49,357 nucleotides of DNA from UBA6901 sp035256085 (GCA_035256085.1 DATEYP010000046.1:1-49357); one strand, 5' to 3'. Numbered from the stretch's first letter, positions 32,917 to 41,615 are shown. The notes: generated from the letters alone by a model not told the origin. Translations and numbers: made by a program.

Positions 32917-33337
32917 ACGCACGGTTGCCTTCGCCCATAAGTCCGGCATAGACGACCATACCGGCTCCCTTGGTCGTCAGGGTAAACACCCAGCCTGGAC
33001 CTCTATACCACTCAAAAGATATAGCGCCCCGAGGATCGGCCGAAAACTCCGGTTCTTCGATATCACCTGGAAGCAGCTGGATAAGACGGCATGCCTCCAG
33101 GTAAGCATCTTCCGAAATAGGTAGCGCGCCGTATCCGTCCCAACCTTGTTGACGGTGGGTATCAAAAATACCCTTCAATGACTGAAGCGCACGCTCTCGT
33201 GGGTCAAGCGTGATTGGCTGCTCGTAGTGTACAAACGCATGTTTGAGCAACCGGTCCACTAGTGCAGCTGCCGCGTGGCCGCTGTTTTGTGTCCGGTTGA
33301 AGAAACCGCCACTGGGTCCAATTGCTAAAGCTGTCAT
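32846..33337 (-). CDS. Unrecognised protein, second gene of a TIGR04255 cassette
   Basis: The 163-aa protein starts in an ATGA overlap with the upstream TIGR04255 gene. Features are a central QQGWDGYGALPISEDAYLEA and a terminal beta-rich region (GAISFEWYRGPGWVFTLTTK, GAGMVVYAGLMG). Small proteins with the WDGYGA motif occur sporadically next to TIGR04255-type proteins in accessory DNA, but their function is unknown. No catalytic signature is visible. Confidence 0.75.
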   Translation of the reverse strand: MTALAIGPSGGFFNRTQNSGHAAAALVDRLLKHAFVHYEQPITLDPRERALQSLKGIFDTHRQQGWDGYGALPISEDAYLEACRLIQLLPGDIEEPEFSADPRGAISFEWYRGPGWVFTLTTKGAGMVVYAGLMGEGNRAYGTQKFSESIPKVILQHIRRVYP

Positions 33338-34083
33338 TGGAATAGAGACTCGGCTTTCTTGGTGATGCTTTGAAAGAATACCTTATTCTTGAAATCCCGC
33401 AACTTATCCAGCTCCTGCCAATACTGGCCTTCATTTTCCGGAAATTGGTGCTGAATAAAAACGTCGATATCCAGCACTATTGGCACCATTCGATTGTCGA
33501 CATCCGGGCCTTCAAGCGCCTGCGTCAAAATACACTGTGCGCCGCTAGTTGGCTCAGAGAAGACGATCCGGGTGAGAAAGCTACTGACACCCTGGGGTAA
33601 GGCCTCCGGTACTTCCGGCGGGCAAACTAGGTAGTCCCCAAACTCCTTGAGGTCGTCCATCGGCACACGCATCAAATTTATGTAGCGTGCCGCCACCCTG
33701 GTTACCGAATCAACATTCGCAACCTTTTTATATATTTCCCACAACCTAGCCGCCTCATTTCGCAATTCCTCCCAAACTGTATAAGGCTCCATACGGCTCA
33801 GCGTAAATCCGTCGAGCCGGAACTGCGCGATATATTTTCCATCCGCCGATGTATATTTGTAACCGGTTTGGTTACTGTCGAGCTGTGTTGGTACAGCCTT
33901 CTGTTCTTCGATCCGGAATCCGGACCTGACACGGAGCAAGGCTTCCTTCTTCGGATACTGCTCTGAGAATGCGGCATACTCGGCGTTCAATTTCTCGACA
34001 TCGACCTCCTCTTTCAAAGTCACATCGAACGCTATGACGGCTTCCTTGATAGGCGCGTTCGTCAGTTTTCTCTGTGCGATCAT
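33334..34083 (-). CDS. TIGR04255-family protein
   Basis: The 249-aa protein has the family's opening (LTNAPIKEAVIAFDV) and the mid-region FRLDGFTLSRMEPYTVWEEL followed by RYINLMRVP. The family is sporadically distributed, often in mobile or defence-rich regions, and has no proven function. It is the first gene of a three-gene overlapping minus-strand cassette inserted between aspS and nudB. The assignment rests on these recalled motifs. Confidence 0.8.
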   Translation of the reverse strand: MIAQRKLTNAPIKEAVIAFDVTLKEEVDVEKLNAEYAAFSEQYPKKEALLRVRSGFRIEEQKAVPTQLDSNQTGYKYTSADGKYIAQFRLDGFTLSRMEPYTVWEELRNEAARLWEIYKKVANVDSVTRVAARYINLMRVPMDDLKEFGDYLVCPPEVPEALPQGVSSFLTRIVFSEPTSGAQCILTQALEGPDVDNRMVPIVLDIDVFIQHQFPENEGQYWQELDKLRDFKNKVFFQSITKKAESLFQ

Positions 34084-34386
34084 ATGACGCTTCTTCTATC
34101 GTTCTTCGTGAGGGGGCGCAGGGGTAGAATCAATTATCGCTCATATTCCGATAACTGGCATCTCGTCGTCCACAGATAACCCAGCGCATCACCCTGGGCA
34201 AGTTGATGCCGAATTCGGCGAGGGAAGTATGTATTTTGTTGGGTTCGCCGCGTTCCCTCACCCCTTGCCCTCTCCCGCTGATGCGGGAGAGGGGGAGTTG
34301 GTGATAAGACGATATAAACATTGGCGTCTTAACCCGAGTTACGCCAGAAACATGTCGTCTGGCGTCTCTGCGTTGGACCTTTGGCG
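34084..34386. other. Intergenic region with a palindromic repeat
   Basis: A CCCTCACCCCTTGCCCTCTC repeat with CCGCTGATGCGGGAGAGGG lies at 34255-34295. No gene is supported in the remainder; the minus-strand frame through it is composed partly of repeat sequence. Confidence 0.6.
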
Positions 34387-36180
34387 TTACTTCGCTTCGC
34401 CGCCCGCCGGCTCCACCGGCTTGCGCAGCTTGATGTTCAGCTCGCGCAACTGCGCCTCGTCCACCACGCTTGGCGCGTCGGTCAGCAGGCACGAGGCCTT
34501 CTGGGTCTTGGGGAAGGCGATCACGTCGCGGATCGAATCGGTGCCGGCCATGAGCGCGCTGATGCGGTCGACGCCGAAGGCGATGCCGCCGTGCGGCGGT
34601 GCGCCGAACTTGAGCGCGTCCAGCAGGAAGCCGAACTTCTCGCGCTGCGCGGCCGCGTCGATACCGAGCAGGCTGAACACCTTCTGCTGGATGTCCTCGC
34701 GGTGGATGCGGATCGAGCCGCCGCCGATCTCACTGCCGTTCAACACCATGTCGTAGGCACGCGACAGGGCATTGGCCGGATCGAGGTCGATGGTCTCGGC
34801 GTCCTGAATCCTGGGCGCGGTGAACGGATGGTGCAGCGCCACAAAGCGCTTGGCCGCGGCGTCGTAGTCGAACATCGGGAAGTCCACCACCCACAGCGGC
34901 TGCCACTCGCCCTGCAGCAGTTTGAGGTCATGGCCGAGCCTGAGGCGCAGGGCGCCGAGGGCGTCGTTCACCACCTTGGCGCTGTCGGCGCCGAAGAAAA
35001 TCAGGTCACCGCTCTGCGCGCCGGTGCGGCGCAGGATCTCGGCGATCACCTCGTCCGGCAGGAACTTGAGAATCGGCGACTGCAGGCCGTCGCGGCCCTT
35101 GGCGGCGTCGTTCACCTTGATGTAGGCGAGGCCCTTGGCGCCGTACAGCGCGACATAGGCGGTGTAGTCGTCGATCTCCTTGCGCGACAGCGCGCCACCG
35201 TTCGGCAGGCGCAGCGCGGCAACACGGCCGCTCGGCGAGTTGGCCGGGCCGGAGAATACCTTGAACTCGACCGCCTTCAGCAGGTCGCCGACCTCGACCA
35301 GCTCCAGCGGGATGCGCAGGTCGGGCTTGTCGCTGCCATAACGGCGCATGGCCTCGGCGTACGCCAGGCGCGGGAACGGCTTGGGCAGATCGACATTCAG
35401 CACCGTCTTGAAGGCGCTGCGCAGCATGTCCTCCATGATCGCCATCACGCCCTCTTCGTCGAGGAACGAGGTCTCGATGTCGAGCTGGGTGAATTCCGGC
35501 TGGCGGTCGGCGCGCAGGTCTTCGTCGCGGAAGCAGCGCGTCACCTGGTAATAGCGCTCGAAGCCGGCCACCATCAACAGCTGCTTGAACAGCTGCGGCG
35601 ACTGCGGCAGGGCGAAAAAATGGCCGGGATGAGTGCGTGACGGCACCAGGTAATCACGCGCGCCTTCGGGCGTGGACTTGGTGAGCACCGGGGTTTCGAT
35701 TTCGACGAACTCCTGATCCTCCAGATAGTTGCGCAGCGTGCGCACCAGCTTGTGGCGCAAAAGAATGTTGCGGCGCATGTGCTCGCGGCGCAGGTCGAGG
35801 TAGCGATACTTGAGGCGCACGGTCTCGCCGAGGTCGGCCTCGTCCAGCTGGAACGGCAGCGGCTCGGACTTGTTCAGCACCTCGACCTTGTCGGCCGCAA
35901 TCTCGATCAGGCCGCTCGGCAGATGCGGGTTCTCGGTGCCGGCCGGGCGCTTGCGCACGGTGCCGGTGACGCGCAGCACATACTCGCTGCGCACGCCTTC
36001 GGCGGCGGCGAACGCGACGGCGTTGTCCGGCGCGAACACTACCTGCGCCAGGCCATGCCGGTCGCGCAAATCAATAAAGATGACGCCACCGTGGTCGCGG
36101 CGGCGGTTCACCCAGCCGCACAGCGTAACTTTTTGTGCAACATGGTCGAGGTTGAGTTGTCCGCAATAGTGACTGCGCAT
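34387..36180 (-). CDS. aspS: Aspartyl-tRNA synthetase (probably non-discriminating type)
   Basis: The 597-aa protein has an anticodon-binding OB fold (CGWVNRRRDHGGVIFIDLRD) and the class II motifs: motif 2 CFRDEDLRADRQPEFTQLD and motif 3 GIAFGVDRISAL. The bacterial GAD insertion lies between them. It matches E. coli AspRS throughout. Residue His in RRRDHGG, where E. coli has Leu, and Gly in RKRPAG match the determinants reported for non-discriminating AspRS such as that of Pseudomonas aeruginosa, which also charges tRNA-Asn and needs GatCAB. It lies upstream of the accessory insertion and nudB, and downstream of a DUF502 gene. Confidence 0.97.
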   Translation of the reverse strand: MRSHYCGQLNLDHVAQKVTLCGWVNRRRDHGGVIFIDLRDRHGLAQVVFAPDNAVAFAAAEGVRSEYVLRVTGTVRKRPAGTENPHLPSGLIEIAADKVEVLNKSEPLPFQLDEADLGETVRLKYRYLDLRREHMRRNILLRHKLVRTLRNYLEDQEFVEIETPVLTKSTPEGARDYLVPSRTHPGHFFALPQSPQLFKQLLMVAGFERYYQVTRCFRDEDLRADRQPEFTQLDIETSFLDEEGVMAIMEDMLRSAFKTVLNVDLPKPFPRLAYAEAMRRYGSDKPDLRIPLELVEVGDLLKAVEFKVFSGPANSPSGRVAALRLPNGGALSRKEIDDYTAYVALYGAKGLAYIKVNDAAKGRDGLQSPILKFLPDEVIAEILRRTGAQSGDLIFFGADSAKVVNDALGALRLRLGHDLKLLQGEWQPLWVVDFPMFDYDAAAKRFVALHHPFTAPRIQDAETIDLDPANALSRAYDMVLNGSEIGGGSIRIHREDIQQKVFSLLGIDAAAQREKFGFLLDALKFGAPPHGGIAFGVDRISALMAGTDSIRDVIAFPKTQKASCLLTDAPSVVDEAQLRELNIKLRKPVEPAGGEAK

Positions 36181-36228
36181 AACCGGAATTCCTGTTGTGG
36201 TTTGGCTTGTTGCGTTCGACGCCGGGGA

Positions 36229-36849
36229 TCAATCGCCTGGCGGCTCCGGCCTGCTCTCCGGCGCCACAGCGCCGGCCGAGAGAATGAGCTTGATGCCGAC
36301 GTCCACCGGCATGTCGAGTTCGATCATGTCCTCGCGCGGCACCATGAGAAAAAAGCCGGAGGTCGGATTGGGCGTGGTCGGCACAAAAATGTGCGCCAGG
36401 TTGTGTCCGGTCTTGCGGTTCGCCTCCGGCATGCCGTCGCCGGTGAGGAACGCAATCGTCCACAGCCCGGGATGCGGGTAGCGCACCAGCACCACCTTGC
36501 GGAAAGACTTGCCGGCGCCGCTGAACAGGGTTTCGGTGAGCTGCTTGGAAGCGGAATAGATGGCGCGCACCACCGGGATGCGTGCCAGCAGGCCCTCCCA
36601 CACCTTAACCATGTTGCGCCCGAGCAGGTTGGTGACCACCATGCCGGTCACGAGCAGCACCACACCGGACAACAGGAAGCCGAGGCCCGGTATGCGAAAA
36701 CCGATCAGGGTTTCGGGCTGCGCCATTGCCGGCAACAGCAGCAGGGTGCGGTCCACCAGGTCGATCAGGAACTTGAGGATCAGCACCGTGGCCACGATCG
36801 GCAGCCAGACCAGCAAGCCGGCAATCAAATAGCGCCGCAGGTTACCCAT
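36229..36849 (-). CDS. DUF502 family membrane protein (first copy)
   Basis: The 206-aa protein has two N-terminal membrane helices (YLIAGLLVWLPIVATVLILK; FLLSGVVLLVTGMVVTNLLG) with the family motif RIPVVRAIYSASKQL. A soluble domain follows (VVLVRYPHPGLWTIAFLTGD, PTTPNPTSGFFLMVP). DUF502 proteins often lie next to aspS; the function is unproven. Its stop is 48 bp before the aspS start. A paralogue lies at 48334-49011. Confidence 0.92.
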   Translation of the reverse strand: MGNLRRYLIAGLLVWLPIVATVLILKFLIDLVDRTLLLLPAMAQPETLIGFRIPGLGFLLSGVVLLVTGMVVTNLLGRNMVKVWEGLLARIPVVRAIYSASKQLTETLFSGAGKSFRKVVLVRYPHPGLWTIAFLTGDGMPEANRKTGHNLAHIFVPTTPNPTSGFFLMVPREDMIELDMPVDVGIKLILSAGAVAPESRPEPPGD

Positions 36850-36890
36850 GGCAGGTGAATCTCAGAATGGATAGGTGGGTGACTACCGGT

Positions 36891-37196
36891 TCACGCCGCG
36901 CAACCACCGCAGGCGCCACCGCCACAGCCGCCGCTCTTCGGGCCGGAATCCGAGCTGTCCTTGGAGCTGGAGCTTTCCTTGTCGGTGACCTTCTTTTCGG
37001 GGGTTTTCTTGTCACCGCCCTTGAAATCCGTGGCATACCAGCCGGAACCCTTGAGCTGGAAGCCGGCCGCCGACAACTGTTTGCGCACATCCGGCTTGCC
37101 GCAGGCGGGGCAAACGGATGGATCCGGATCGTTCATCTTCTGCATCAGTTCGAATTCGTGGCCACAGGCCTGGCACTGGTACCCGTAAATCGGCAT
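36891..37196 (-). CDS. FmdB-type zinc ribbon protein
   Basis: The protein has 101 aa from ATG 37196, with GGAGGA at good spacing. The zinc ribbon is MPIYGYQCQACGHEFELMQK with C-x2-C, then C-x2-C in SVCPACGKPD. A low-complexity charged/serine middle leads to a Gly/Cys-rich tail (GGCGGGACGGCAA). Regulatory roles were proposed for the family, but little is proven. It is the usual first gene before DUF502-aspS. Confidence 0.92.
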   Translation of the reverse strand: MPIYGYQCQACGHEFELMQKMNDPDPSVCPACGKPDVRKQLSAAGFQLKGSGWYATDFKGGDKKTPEKKVTDKESSSSKDSSDSGPKSGGCGGGACGGCAA

Positions 37197-37728
37197 GAAC
37201 ATTCCTCCAACATCAACTTGGCTGTCTGGCAAAAATGGGGCCAGCGGCGGTAAAACAAAGCGGAATTATAGCCTGAATGACGCCATTCGCCGAAACTCCA
37301 GCCCAACCGGCCTTGCCGGGCCGAACAGACGGATGCGCACTTCACCCAGTGCATGGAGAAATCGCGTGTCGTCAGCGCGCGATGATAAGACATCAATGCA
37401 CTGTTGGCGTGCAAGTGTGTGTATCGACATCTTTTTCTGTTCGCCATTTCGGCGAAACGATGCGCCAAACATTCAGCGGTATCATTTTTTTAACCGCGAA
37501 TGTTGACGTAATGGGCGAGGAACCACCTCAGGAATCGGTGCGCTCCACAACGATCTGCTTATTGTCTTGCCCGGCCGGATGTGCTTTCGACCGTGTTACG
37601 CAATGAAATATTTTCTTGCGCGGACTTCTATTTTTCCCGGGAAATATGCTAAGTTTAGCGCCGTCCGGTTTCTCACTATCTGCAAATTACTTTTTTCAAT
37701 ACCAGATCCACATCATCGGGAGCGACAC
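37197..37728. other. Intergenic region, FmdB-like gene to HU-like gene
   Basis: The divergent promoters of both genes must lie here. The DNA turns AT-rich towards the HU-like gene (37600-37720), with GGGAGC before its ATG. The open frames in the region are short and not protein-like. I could not fix a convincing -35/-10 pair. Confidence 0.5.
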
Positions 37729-38049
37729 ATGGCGACAAAAAGCAAGGCCTCAAAGAAACCCAGCACCAAGTCCGAAATCCTCGGCCACATTTCCGACAAG
37801 ACCGGTCTCAAGCGCAAGGAAGTGAACGCAGTGTTCGACGAACTCACCACCCTCATCAAGCGCGACCTGAAAGGCACGGGTCTGTTCAACGTCGTCGGTC
37901 TGATGAAAATCAAACTGGTGCACAAGCCGTCACAGCCGGCGCGCAAGGGCATCAACCCGTTCACCAAGGAAGAGGTGATGTTCAAGGCCAAGCCGGCGCG
38001 CAACGTTGTCAAGGTGCTGCCCCTCAAGGGCCTCAAGGACATGGTGTAA
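37729..38049 (+). CDS. HU/IHF-family DNA-binding protein
   Basis: The protein has 106 aa from ATG 37729. A basic N-terminal tail (ATKSKASKKPSTKSEILGHI) precedes the HU fold: KTGLKRKEVNAVFDELTTLI, then the beta arm with KPSQPARKGINPFTKEEVMF in place of the usual arm (RPGRNPQTG in HU) and KPARNVVKVLPLKGLKD at the end. It is longer than HU (90 aa) at the N-terminus, like 'HU-like' proteins of many proteobacteria. It probably bends or compacts DNA. A terminator follows 18 bp later. Confidence 0.9.
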   Translation: MATKSKASKKPSTKSEILGHISDKTGLKRKEVNAVFDELTTLIKRDLKGTGLFNVVGLMKIKLVHKPSQPARKGINPFTKEEVMFKAKPARNVVKVLPLKGLKDMV

Positions 38050-38067
38050 GCAACCCATTTACCCACG

Positions 38068-38093
38068 ACAAGGCCACCTGCGGGTGGCCTTGT
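38068..38093 (+). terminator. Rho-independent terminator of the HU-like gene
   Basis: The 11-bp arms ACAAGGCCACC and GGTGGCCTTGT surround loop TGCG, followed by TGATTG. It lies 18 bp after the stop codon and may also serve the convergent TPR-methyltransferase gene. Confidence 0.8.
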
Positions 38094-38125
38094 TGATTGC
38101 GTAAGTGCGGGGATCGCGGGAGCCG

Positions 38126-39751
38126 TTATTCCGCCGACCGCCGCCACACCTGCAGCTGCCCGGCTACCGGCCGCCCCTGCTCCACCCGCAGCACCACGTC
38201 CTGCTCCGTTACACGTTCAAAGCCATGCCGCTGCGCCAGCGCCTCGATATAGGCAGGTGCGTGGGCGTAGCGCCCAGTTGGCTGCAACCGGTATTCGCCT
38301 GCGGCCAGCGACTCGACCGAGAACGCCAGCCAGCCGCCCGACCGCAGCGCCTGCCGCACACTCGCCACCACTGCGTTCAAATCGCCGATGTACACGAACA
38401 CATCGGCGGCCACCACCAGGTCGAAGCGCGCGTTCTGGCCGGCCAGAACCTGGACAATGTCGCCTTGAATAAGACGGTCGTACAAGCCACGTTCCCGGGC
38501 GCGCGCCAGCATGCGTGGCGACAGATCGATCCCGGTCAGTTGCCGTGCCAGGCCGCGCAGCGCGACACCGCTCAGGCCGGTGCCGCAACCGAGGTCAAGC
38601 ACATCCAACCCATCGCCTTGCGGCAGCCGTTCCGCCAGCAGTGCGTACAGCGCCTGCGGCACCCGATAGCGCAAGGTCGAGGTCAGGTGCTGATCGTAAT
38701 CCCCCGCATAGCCGTCGAACAGTGCCGCGACATATTCCGCCGGTGCGCTGGCTGGCGGCCGTTCGCCACTCAGGGCCGCGAGCTTGTAGGCGGCCTCGGC
38801 AAAGTCGGGCCGCAGGCGTACGGCCTCGCGGAAGCTGGCGAGCGCCTCGTCGTGCCGTCCCAGTGCCTGCAACACCACGCCACGATTCTTATGCGCCTCG
38901 GCAAACTCCGGACGAACCTGGAGCGCGGCGCGGTAACAGGCCTCCGCCTCTGCGGCCCGGTCGTCATCGGCGAGCAGCGTACCGAGGTTATTGTGTGCCT
39001 CGGCGTGGTGAATGAAGCCACACTCACTATCGAGCGCCAGCGCGCGCCGGTAACAGTCGGCGGCGGCCGGGCGCTCGCCGCGCTCCTGATGCCAGGTACC
39101 GAGATTGTTCCAGGCCGGCGCGCATCCGGGGTCGGTCTGCAACGCGGTCTGGTAGTGCCGATAGGCGGTCGCGAAATCACCCGCCTCCTGGCAGAGTCCT
39201 CCCAGACCAAGGTGCGCCGTCACACTCCCGGCATCGAGCGCCACGACTGCCTGATAGGCGGCACGCGCGCCGGCCACATCCCCGAGCACACGCAGCACCT
39301 GTCCCAGATTAATCTGCGCCTCAAGCTGTTGCGGTGCATGCCGCAGCAACGCCCGGTAGCTGTCGGCGGCCGCGGCCAGCTCGCCATGCGCCGCCAGCGC
39401 ATTGCCGAGATTGAGCAGCGTGTCCGCATCCTGCGGACGCAGCGCGAGCGCCGCACGGTAACTGTCGATAGCGTCTTCGAGCTGCCCGGCGTCGCGCAGC
39501 ACATTCGCCAGGTTGTAATGGAACACGGCCTCGCCCGGGCGCAGCGCCAGCGCATGCCGGATGCACGCGGCCGCGGCCGCGAAATCTCCGGCGGTATGCG
39601 CAACCAGTCCAAGCAGATGCAAGGCATCCGGGTGCGCCGGATCGCGCGCCAGCACTTCGCGATACAGTGTTTCGGCCGCAGCCAGCTCTCCGGCCTCGTG
39701 CTGGCGCACAGCGGTCGCGAGCAAATCGGCAATCGTGGATAGTTGAGTCAT
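38126..39751 (-). CDS. TPR-repeat protein fused to a class I SAM methyltransferase
   Basis: The protein has 541 aa. Residues ~1-325 are about nine tetratricopeptide repeats (for example DALHLLGLVAHTAGDFAAAA, AHKNRGVVLQALGRHDEALA). From ~340 there is a methyltransferase: LDVLDLGCGTGLSGVALRGL (motif I), QLTGIDLSPRMLARARERGL, FDLVVAADVFVYIGDL. Similar TPR-methyltransferases with the FDGYAGDYDQHL linker are known in proteobacteria; substrates are mostly unknown, with protein or lipopolysaccharide as possibilities. It is a single gene, convergent with the HU-like gene. Confidence 0.9.
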   Translation of the reverse strand: MTQLSTIADLLATAVRQHEAGELAAAETLYREVLARDPAHPDALHLLGLVAHTAGDFAAAAACIRHALALRPGEAVFHYNLANVLRDAGQLEDAIDSYRAALALRPQDADTLLNLGNALAAHGELAAAADSYRALLRHAPQQLEAQINLGQVLRVLGDVAGARAAYQAVVALDAGSVTAHLGLGGLCQEAGDFATAYRHYQTALQTDPGCAPAWNNLGTWHQERGERPAAADCYRRALALDSECGFIHHAEAHNNLGTLLADDDRAAEAEACYRAALQVRPEFAEAHKNRGVVLQALGRHDEALASFREAVRLRPDFAEAAYKLAALSGERPPASAPAEYVAALFDGYAGDYDQHLTSTLRYRVPQALYALLAERLPQGDGLDVLDLGCGTGLSGVALRGLARQLTGIDLSPRMLARARERGLYDRLIQGDIVQVLAGQNARFDLVVAADVFVYIGDLNAVVASVRQALRSGGWLAFSVESLAAGEYRLQPTGRYAHAPAYIEALAQRHGFERVTEQDVVLRVEQGRPVAGQLQVWRRSAE

Positions 39752-39768
39752 TCAATCAAACAGCAATG

Positions 39769-39792
39769 GCTTTTCCGCGCAAGCGGAAAAGC
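39769..39792. other. Perfect hairpin between divergent genes
   Basis: The 10-bp arms GCTTTTCCGC and GCGGAAAAGC surround loop GCAA. It sits in the 82-bp gap between the divergently transcribed TPR-methyltransferase and Nudix genes, so it would fall in one of their leaders or be a binding site for a regulator. Confidence 0.5.
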
Positions 39793-39833
39793 AGTACGCT
39801 ACAAAACAACATCGGCAGATTTGGTATTCCGTC

Positions 39834-40391
39834 ATGAAATTTTGCAGCCAGTGTGGCGCGCTCGTGAGCCGGCGCACCCCGACCGGCGACACACACGAAC
39901 GCTTCGTGTGCGACGCCTGTCAGACCATTCATTACCAGAATCCGAAAATGGTGGTCGGCTGTATTCCCGAATGGGAAGACCGGATTCTTCTCTGCCGGCG
40001 CGCGATCGAACCGCGCCATGGCTTCTGGACACTGCCGGCGGGCTTCATGGAACTGCGCGAGACCACCGCCCAGGCAGCAGCGCGCGAGGCCCTGGAAGAA
40101 GCCAACGCCTCCATCGAGATCGGCGATCTGCATACGCTCTATGACCTGCCGCACATTGGCCAGGTCTATCTCATCTACCGCGGCCGGCTGCGCAGTCTCG
40201 ACTTCGCGCCCGGGGAAGAGAGCCTCGAGGTGCAGCTGTTCCACGAAGCTGAGATCCCGTGGGAGCAGATTGCCTTTCCGGCTGTGGCCTATGCGCTGCA
40301 ACATTTCTTTTCAGACCGTCGCCTGGGCCGTTACTCCCTGCACCTCGGCGAAGACAACACGCCTCGATCGTATGATTCAGACCACGGATAA
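39834..40391 (+). CDS. Nudix hydrolase with N-terminal zinc ribbon
   Basis: The 185-aa protein has a zinc ribbon (MKFCSQCGALV ... FVCDACQTIHYQNPK, two C-x2-C) followed by a Nudix domain. The box is GFMELRETTAQAAAREALEE, with the usual first glutamate context altered: GFMELRET instead of Gx5E with P/G. It resembles ADP-ribose/NADH-type Nudix proteins of this length that hydrolyse nucleoside diphosphate derivatives. The substrate is not deducible. MITE-like element D overlaps the 3' end. Confidence 0.88.
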   Translation: MKFCSQCGALVSRRTPTGDTHERFVCDACQTIHYQNPKMVVGCIPEWEDRILLCRRAIEPRHGFWTLPAGFMELRETTAQAAAREALEEANASIEIGDLHTLYDLPHIGQVYLIYRGRLRSLDFAPGEESLEVQLFHEAEIPWEQIAFPAVAYALQHFFSDRRLGRYSLHLGEDNTPRSYDSDHG

Positions 40392-40455
40392 TCACAGATT
40401 AATAAACAGCGAAATATGTGAATTTCCGATTTTTATCTGCGTTCATCTGCGGCTT
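40378..40455. mobile_element. Short MITE-like element D
   Basis: It runs from the end of the Nudix gene (CCACGGATAATCACAGATTA) to TTTATCTGCGTTCATCTGCGG (40434-40453). The centre shares GATTAATAAACAGCGAAA with element C. One end is only a degenerate inverted copy of the other. It lies between convergent genes. Confidence 0.55.
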
Positions 40456-40464
40456 AAATTATTA

Positions 40465-41517
40465 CTATGAATTGACCTTGCGCAGGGCCTGGATGCCATC
40501 CTTGAGCAGCGCAACATTGAAACCGCGCTCCGAGAGCAGAAAGGCCGCCGCACCACTGCGGCGGCCGGTGTCACAGTAGACGATGTATTCGCGTCCGGCA
40601 TCGAGGCTGCCGGCCTTCTGGCGCAGCTGGGACAGCGGAATGTTGATACTGCCCTTGAGACTGGCGCGCTGGTATTCGCTCTCCAGGCGCACATCGATGA
40701 GTTCGGCGCCGGCCTGTACGCGCGTCAGCGCCTCCTTGTCGGTCACGCATTCGAGCAGCGGTTCCTTGAGCAGCGTGTCGAAATCGGTCTTGGCCAAGCG
40801 CATGAGCGCGCCGTCGCTCAACGCCGCAATCGTGGCGTTGCGCGGCGTATCCGACAGCAGCGCCTCCTCGCCGAAACCATCGCCCTCGGCCAGATCGGCG
40901 AGCGCCACCATCTTCTCCCGGTCGCCGGGCTTCTGTACCACACGGCAGCGTCCCTGCTTGATGACATAATAGTAATCGCCCTTGTCGCCCTGGCGGATAA
41001 CGATCTGCCCGGCCTTGATCGGCACTTCCTCGAAGCACCTGAACAACTGCTGGATATTGGCCGCCGGCAGCCTGAGCAGTGCCTTGCTCTCCAGCAACCG
41101 GCGCATCCAGGCGGCGTCGCTCTCGTCACCCTCGAACTCGGTGACCTCGATACCGGCGACCTGGTCCCAGGTCAGCAGGGTATCCAGAAACTGGCTATCA
41201 ACATGCAGTATCCGGGCGGTCGTCTTGGTTTCACCGGTGTACTGGCGCGGTTTGAGATTGGCGAGCGGGTACTTGGCCGCTTCACTGGCCCCGCTCACTG
41301 TGCGCGTGGCACCACTTTTCCTGGACGACAAGACCACGTCCCCGGCCAGCACATAGAGTGCATTACTGTCAGTGCTGCCTTCCTGAAACAGGACATAACC
41401 GGACGGCAGGTCGCCGATCGTGGCCTTGTCGGCAAGCGTGCGCAGGTGCTCGGCGCTCAGGGCGTTGATCGGGATCAGGGTCGCGAGCAATTCGAGGTCG
41501 GTGGGCGAGAAAGTCAT
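40465..41517 (-). CDS. Double cyclic-nucleotide-binding protein fused to a rhodanese domain
   Basis: The protein has 350 aa from ATG 41517; a TTG 14 codons upstream is an alternative. Two cNMP-binding folds are seen. The first (about 10-100) is degenerate (LPSGYVLFQEGSTDSNALYV). The second (about 150-240) is complete, with IVIRQGDKGDYYYVIKQGRC and the phosphate-binding cassette DGFGEEALLSDTPRNATIAA. A rhodanese domain follows (about 255-350) with active-site loop VYCDTGRRSGAAAFLL. No helix-turn-helix is present, so it is not a CRP-like regulator. Ligand-gated sulfur transfer or sensing is plausible but unproven. Confidence 0.88.
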   Translation of the reverse strand: MTFSPTDLELLATLIPINALSAEHLRTLADKATIGDLPSGYVLFQEGSTDSNALYVLAGDVVLSSRKSGATRTVSGASEAAKYPLANLKPRQYTGETKTTARILHVDSQFLDTLLTWDQVAGIEVTEFEGDESDAAWMRRLLESKALLRLPAANIQQLFRCFEEVPIKAGQIVIRQGDKGDYYYVIKQGRCRVVQKPGDREKMVALADLAEGDGFGEEALLSDTPRNATIAALSDGALMRLAKTDFDTLLKEPLLECVTDKEALTRVQAGAELIDVRLESEYQRASLKGSINIPLSQLRQKAGSLDAGREYIVYCDTGRRSGAAAFLLSERGFNVALLKDGIQALRKVNS

Positions 41518-41615
41518 GATTTCGTCTGCGGAAAAAGTCCGGGAGACAACGTCTTCCAAAACTATACCAACACCCTAGGCCGGACAAGCCGTGTAAGGAG
41601 CGCTTATTATCCTAT

